NCBI RefSeq assembly: GCF_004379255.2
Contig: NC_056035.1
Span: 34,797,208 to 34,861,207, forward strand
Direction: 5' to 3'
DNA from: Salvia splendens
Taxonomy: Eukaryota > Streptophyta > Magnoliopsida > Lamiales > Lamiaceae
DNA: 64,000 nt
Every line of letters begins with the position of its first letter. Position 1 is the stretch's first letter. This document shows, piece after piece, positions 61,996 through 64,000 of the stretch. Below the pieces are notes generated by a model. It was not told the DNA's origin and did not search any database. It saw only the letters and a program-made list of their open reading frames with translations. The position numbers were made by a program, and so were the translations under genes.

Positions 61996-64000
61996 CTTTA
62001 TTTTACCCAAATAATACCCGTAAGTGTACGGGGTTATCGTAGCTAATAGCAAGCAAGAGTATATCGTATCACACAGAGACAATTAAGTGTAAACCTAAGT
62101 ACCACGAACAAATTTCAACTACTATCCACACAATCAGGAAATTTGGCTTTGAAACTAACAACTACTAAAAGCATGTAAATTCAGAGAAGAAAATAGAACA
62201 AATAACAAGAGAGCGATAAAGCAAGTTGTGTAGATGATAGAGAAATATGCAGAATTCAAGGATCCGATGCACAACTCATAGCCTAACCCAATTGAAACCG
62301 ATTTACCATTTAAAGTTTCCAGAATTGTTGAATCAATCACAATTGTAGATTAAACCCCCTTCCGAGGTGAGAAATCTGTAGATTAGGTGTAATAAGTGAA
62401 GTCCCCTTCTAAATCTTAGACCTAACTCCCAAAGGTTTGATTAGATTAAAGATCCCACTCATAATCTCAACTCTCCCGAGTTCTATTGAATTAAGGTGTG
62501 AATTATTCTTCTTTCAAGATTAAATATTTCATCTCCCGATTACTCTAAGAACTCCTAACACTCCCAATTAGTGATCAAGCAATTGATAGGAAAAAGCACA
62601 AGAATAATTCAAACAATTACAAGAGCAACATAAAAACAAAATCAATTGGATTAAAACTATGAATCAATGCATCTTCACCAAGAATTCTACATGAAGGGTT
62701 TAGTTACTCATATTCATGGCGGAAATCAGACAAAAACTAAGAAAAACAAGAAAAACCATGATACGAATTACAATTGGCGGAGGAATCGAAGCTTGACTCT
62801 TCAATCTTCTTCCAAGAGTTCTTCAGAGAGATAGAAAGCGTATTTTCGCGGCTCCGGCAGAATGAATCGAGTTGCCCTAGCTCTAGCCTCTTTATTCCCC
62901 TGCAAAAATCGCGTCTGAACACTAAAAAAGTTGTCAGTTCATCGGACCCGACCGGGTGTAATTATTGTACAGCAAATTCACCCGGTCGGGTGAAACTCTC
63001 TGGAGTCTCCGCCTTATAAAGTTTCCACCCGGCCGGGTGGAATTATTACAAAGGAAATTCACCCGGTCGAGTTGCTCTCAACCGGCAGTTTCTGGCCTTC
63101 AACAGGCTTATTTCTGATACCCGGCCGGGTGTCTTTTCAGCCACCTATACTCACCCGACCGGGTGGAACTATTTTTGCTCCAACTTCGCCTATTTTTGCC
63201 TGAAATACTCAACAAACACGTGAACTCCGAAACATAGAGGAATTGGCTGGAAATAACAATTTTGAGCACAAAAACTAAACAATTAGGCACATCAACATAC
63301 CAATCACGACACTATAAATACGAGTTTGTCAACTCCCCCGAACTTAGACTCTTGTTTGTCCTCAAATAAGAATAAGAAATCATGAAGAACAAACTCATTC
63401 ATAGATGTGGGATTGATGTATTGCTTCAGACAGTTTTTTTTTTCAAAGCAAGGTCGAAGGAAGGAAACATACAACAATCAACCAAACATTAATTGAAGCT
63501 ACTATCTCGTATGTCACTTGATGTCAATGCTCTCACAAGGTTTTGGGAGTGTGCTTTTTTTTTCTTCATCTTCCCTCTCACTCAAGTGTATAAGAGATAA
63601 TATAAACACTCAAATCAGGTAACATGTAATGCTTACCATAGGCTTGCTCAACGTCAAACGTTTTCTCTGCTCGGTTGTGGAGGTGAACCTAAAATCAGAA
63701 AGGTCTTTATTCGGGTTGTAGTGTAGGCTCTTTGGACGGTAGGGAACATTTAGGCTATAGTGACTGAAGAGTATACTTGAAGCACATAATCTAACAATAC
63801 CCATTCACCAAAATAGAATTCAGATAAGCTCGATTTCATCATTCTTACTCCTAGCCTCCAAGACCCACTTATTACTTTCTCCAACATAACACATTTTTTT
63901 TCTCTTTTTTTTCTCTAGACTTTGTCTAGCTTATACCTTCTTTTTTTTTGAGTGTTTTTTATCTCTTCCTTAACACTTACTACCAATGTGCTTCCTTCTT
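61996..64000. mobile_element. Probable non-coding part of an LTR retrotransposon
   Basis: The stretch starts with motifs I know from plant retrotransposon non-coding regions: CCCGTAAGTGTACGGGGTTA, then GTATCACACAGAGA near 62066, and later AACTCCCCCGAACTTAGACT followed by TTGTCCTCAAATAAG near 63330-63370. In my memory these belong to Ty3/gypsy elements (Tat/Ogre-like), but no coding domain or LTR pair lies in the window, so this rests on recall. No host gene was seen. It truncates the PIF fragment on its left. Confidence 0.45.
62946..63165. repeat. Cluster of CACCCGGNCGGGTG palindromes
   Basis: Six palindromic 13-14-bp units lie at about 62946, 62981, 63028, 63061 (imperfect), 63119 and 63152, three of the intervals being about 33-35 bp. 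The centre base pair varies. The surrounding sequence is AT-rich (GAATTATTACAAAG). It is within the presumed retrotransposon. Confidence 0.85.

Overview
The window is nuclear DNA of a flowering plant, almost certainly a eudicot. It has spliced genes with GT-AG introns, plant-specific proteins (a KIN-13A kinesin, an ESD4-type SUMO protease, a plant mobile domain protein) and dense plant transposons: MULE, PIF/Harbinger, hAT, Stowaway, Ty1/copia and a long-LTR non-autonomous retroelement. I cannot name the species. No rRNA, tRNA or CRISPR features were seen.

Host genes, left to right. (1) The last five coding exons of a conserved plant gene (1332-3732, +), with a PIF element in one intron. (2) An ESD4-like SUMO protease (24109-28001, +, 9 exons, 505 aa, His/Asp/Cys triad intact). 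(3) A kinesin-13A (29093-34122, -, 12 exons, 816 aa), convergent with ESD4. (4) TCTP (53480-54869, -, 5 exons, 168 aa). (5) A RING-H2 protein (55409-57068, +, 5 exons, 265 aa, one GC-AG intron), divergent from TCTP. All were rebuilt by hand with consistent exon phases.

The most interesting object is a 17.27-kb Mutator-like element (MULE) at 6568-23833, with near-identical terminal inverted repeats and a perfect 9-bp target duplication, lying about 275 bp upstream of the ESD4 start codon. It holds two convergent genes: a mudrA-type transposase read from the left end and an intact four-exon plant mobile domain (PMD) gene read from the right end, in the place mudrB has in maize MuDR. The two unrelated proteins end in the same roughly 75-residue tail. 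Arrays of a 20-bp micro-palindrome (ACGCCAA-N6-TTGGCGT) fill both subterminal regions and the gap between the two 3' ends. The transposase is broken by a frameshift and by a 9.35-kb, very young LARD-like retroelement inserted in its SWIM domain. The PMD gene is intact.

The rest is layered transposon history. A second element with about 200-bp inverted repeats and a near 9-bp duplication (35459-44059) holds a GC-rich segment and a decayed Ty1/copia element. Several PIF/Harbinger derivatives (2.2-3.3, 46.6-49.1, 57.5-58.7, 59.2-61.0 and 61.0-62.0 kb) carry either a transposase remnant or an ORF1 (Myb/SANT-like) remnant, never both. hAT MITEs with exact 8-bp duplications, nested Stowaway pairs and, at the right edge, probable non-coding LTR-retrotransposon sequence complete the window.
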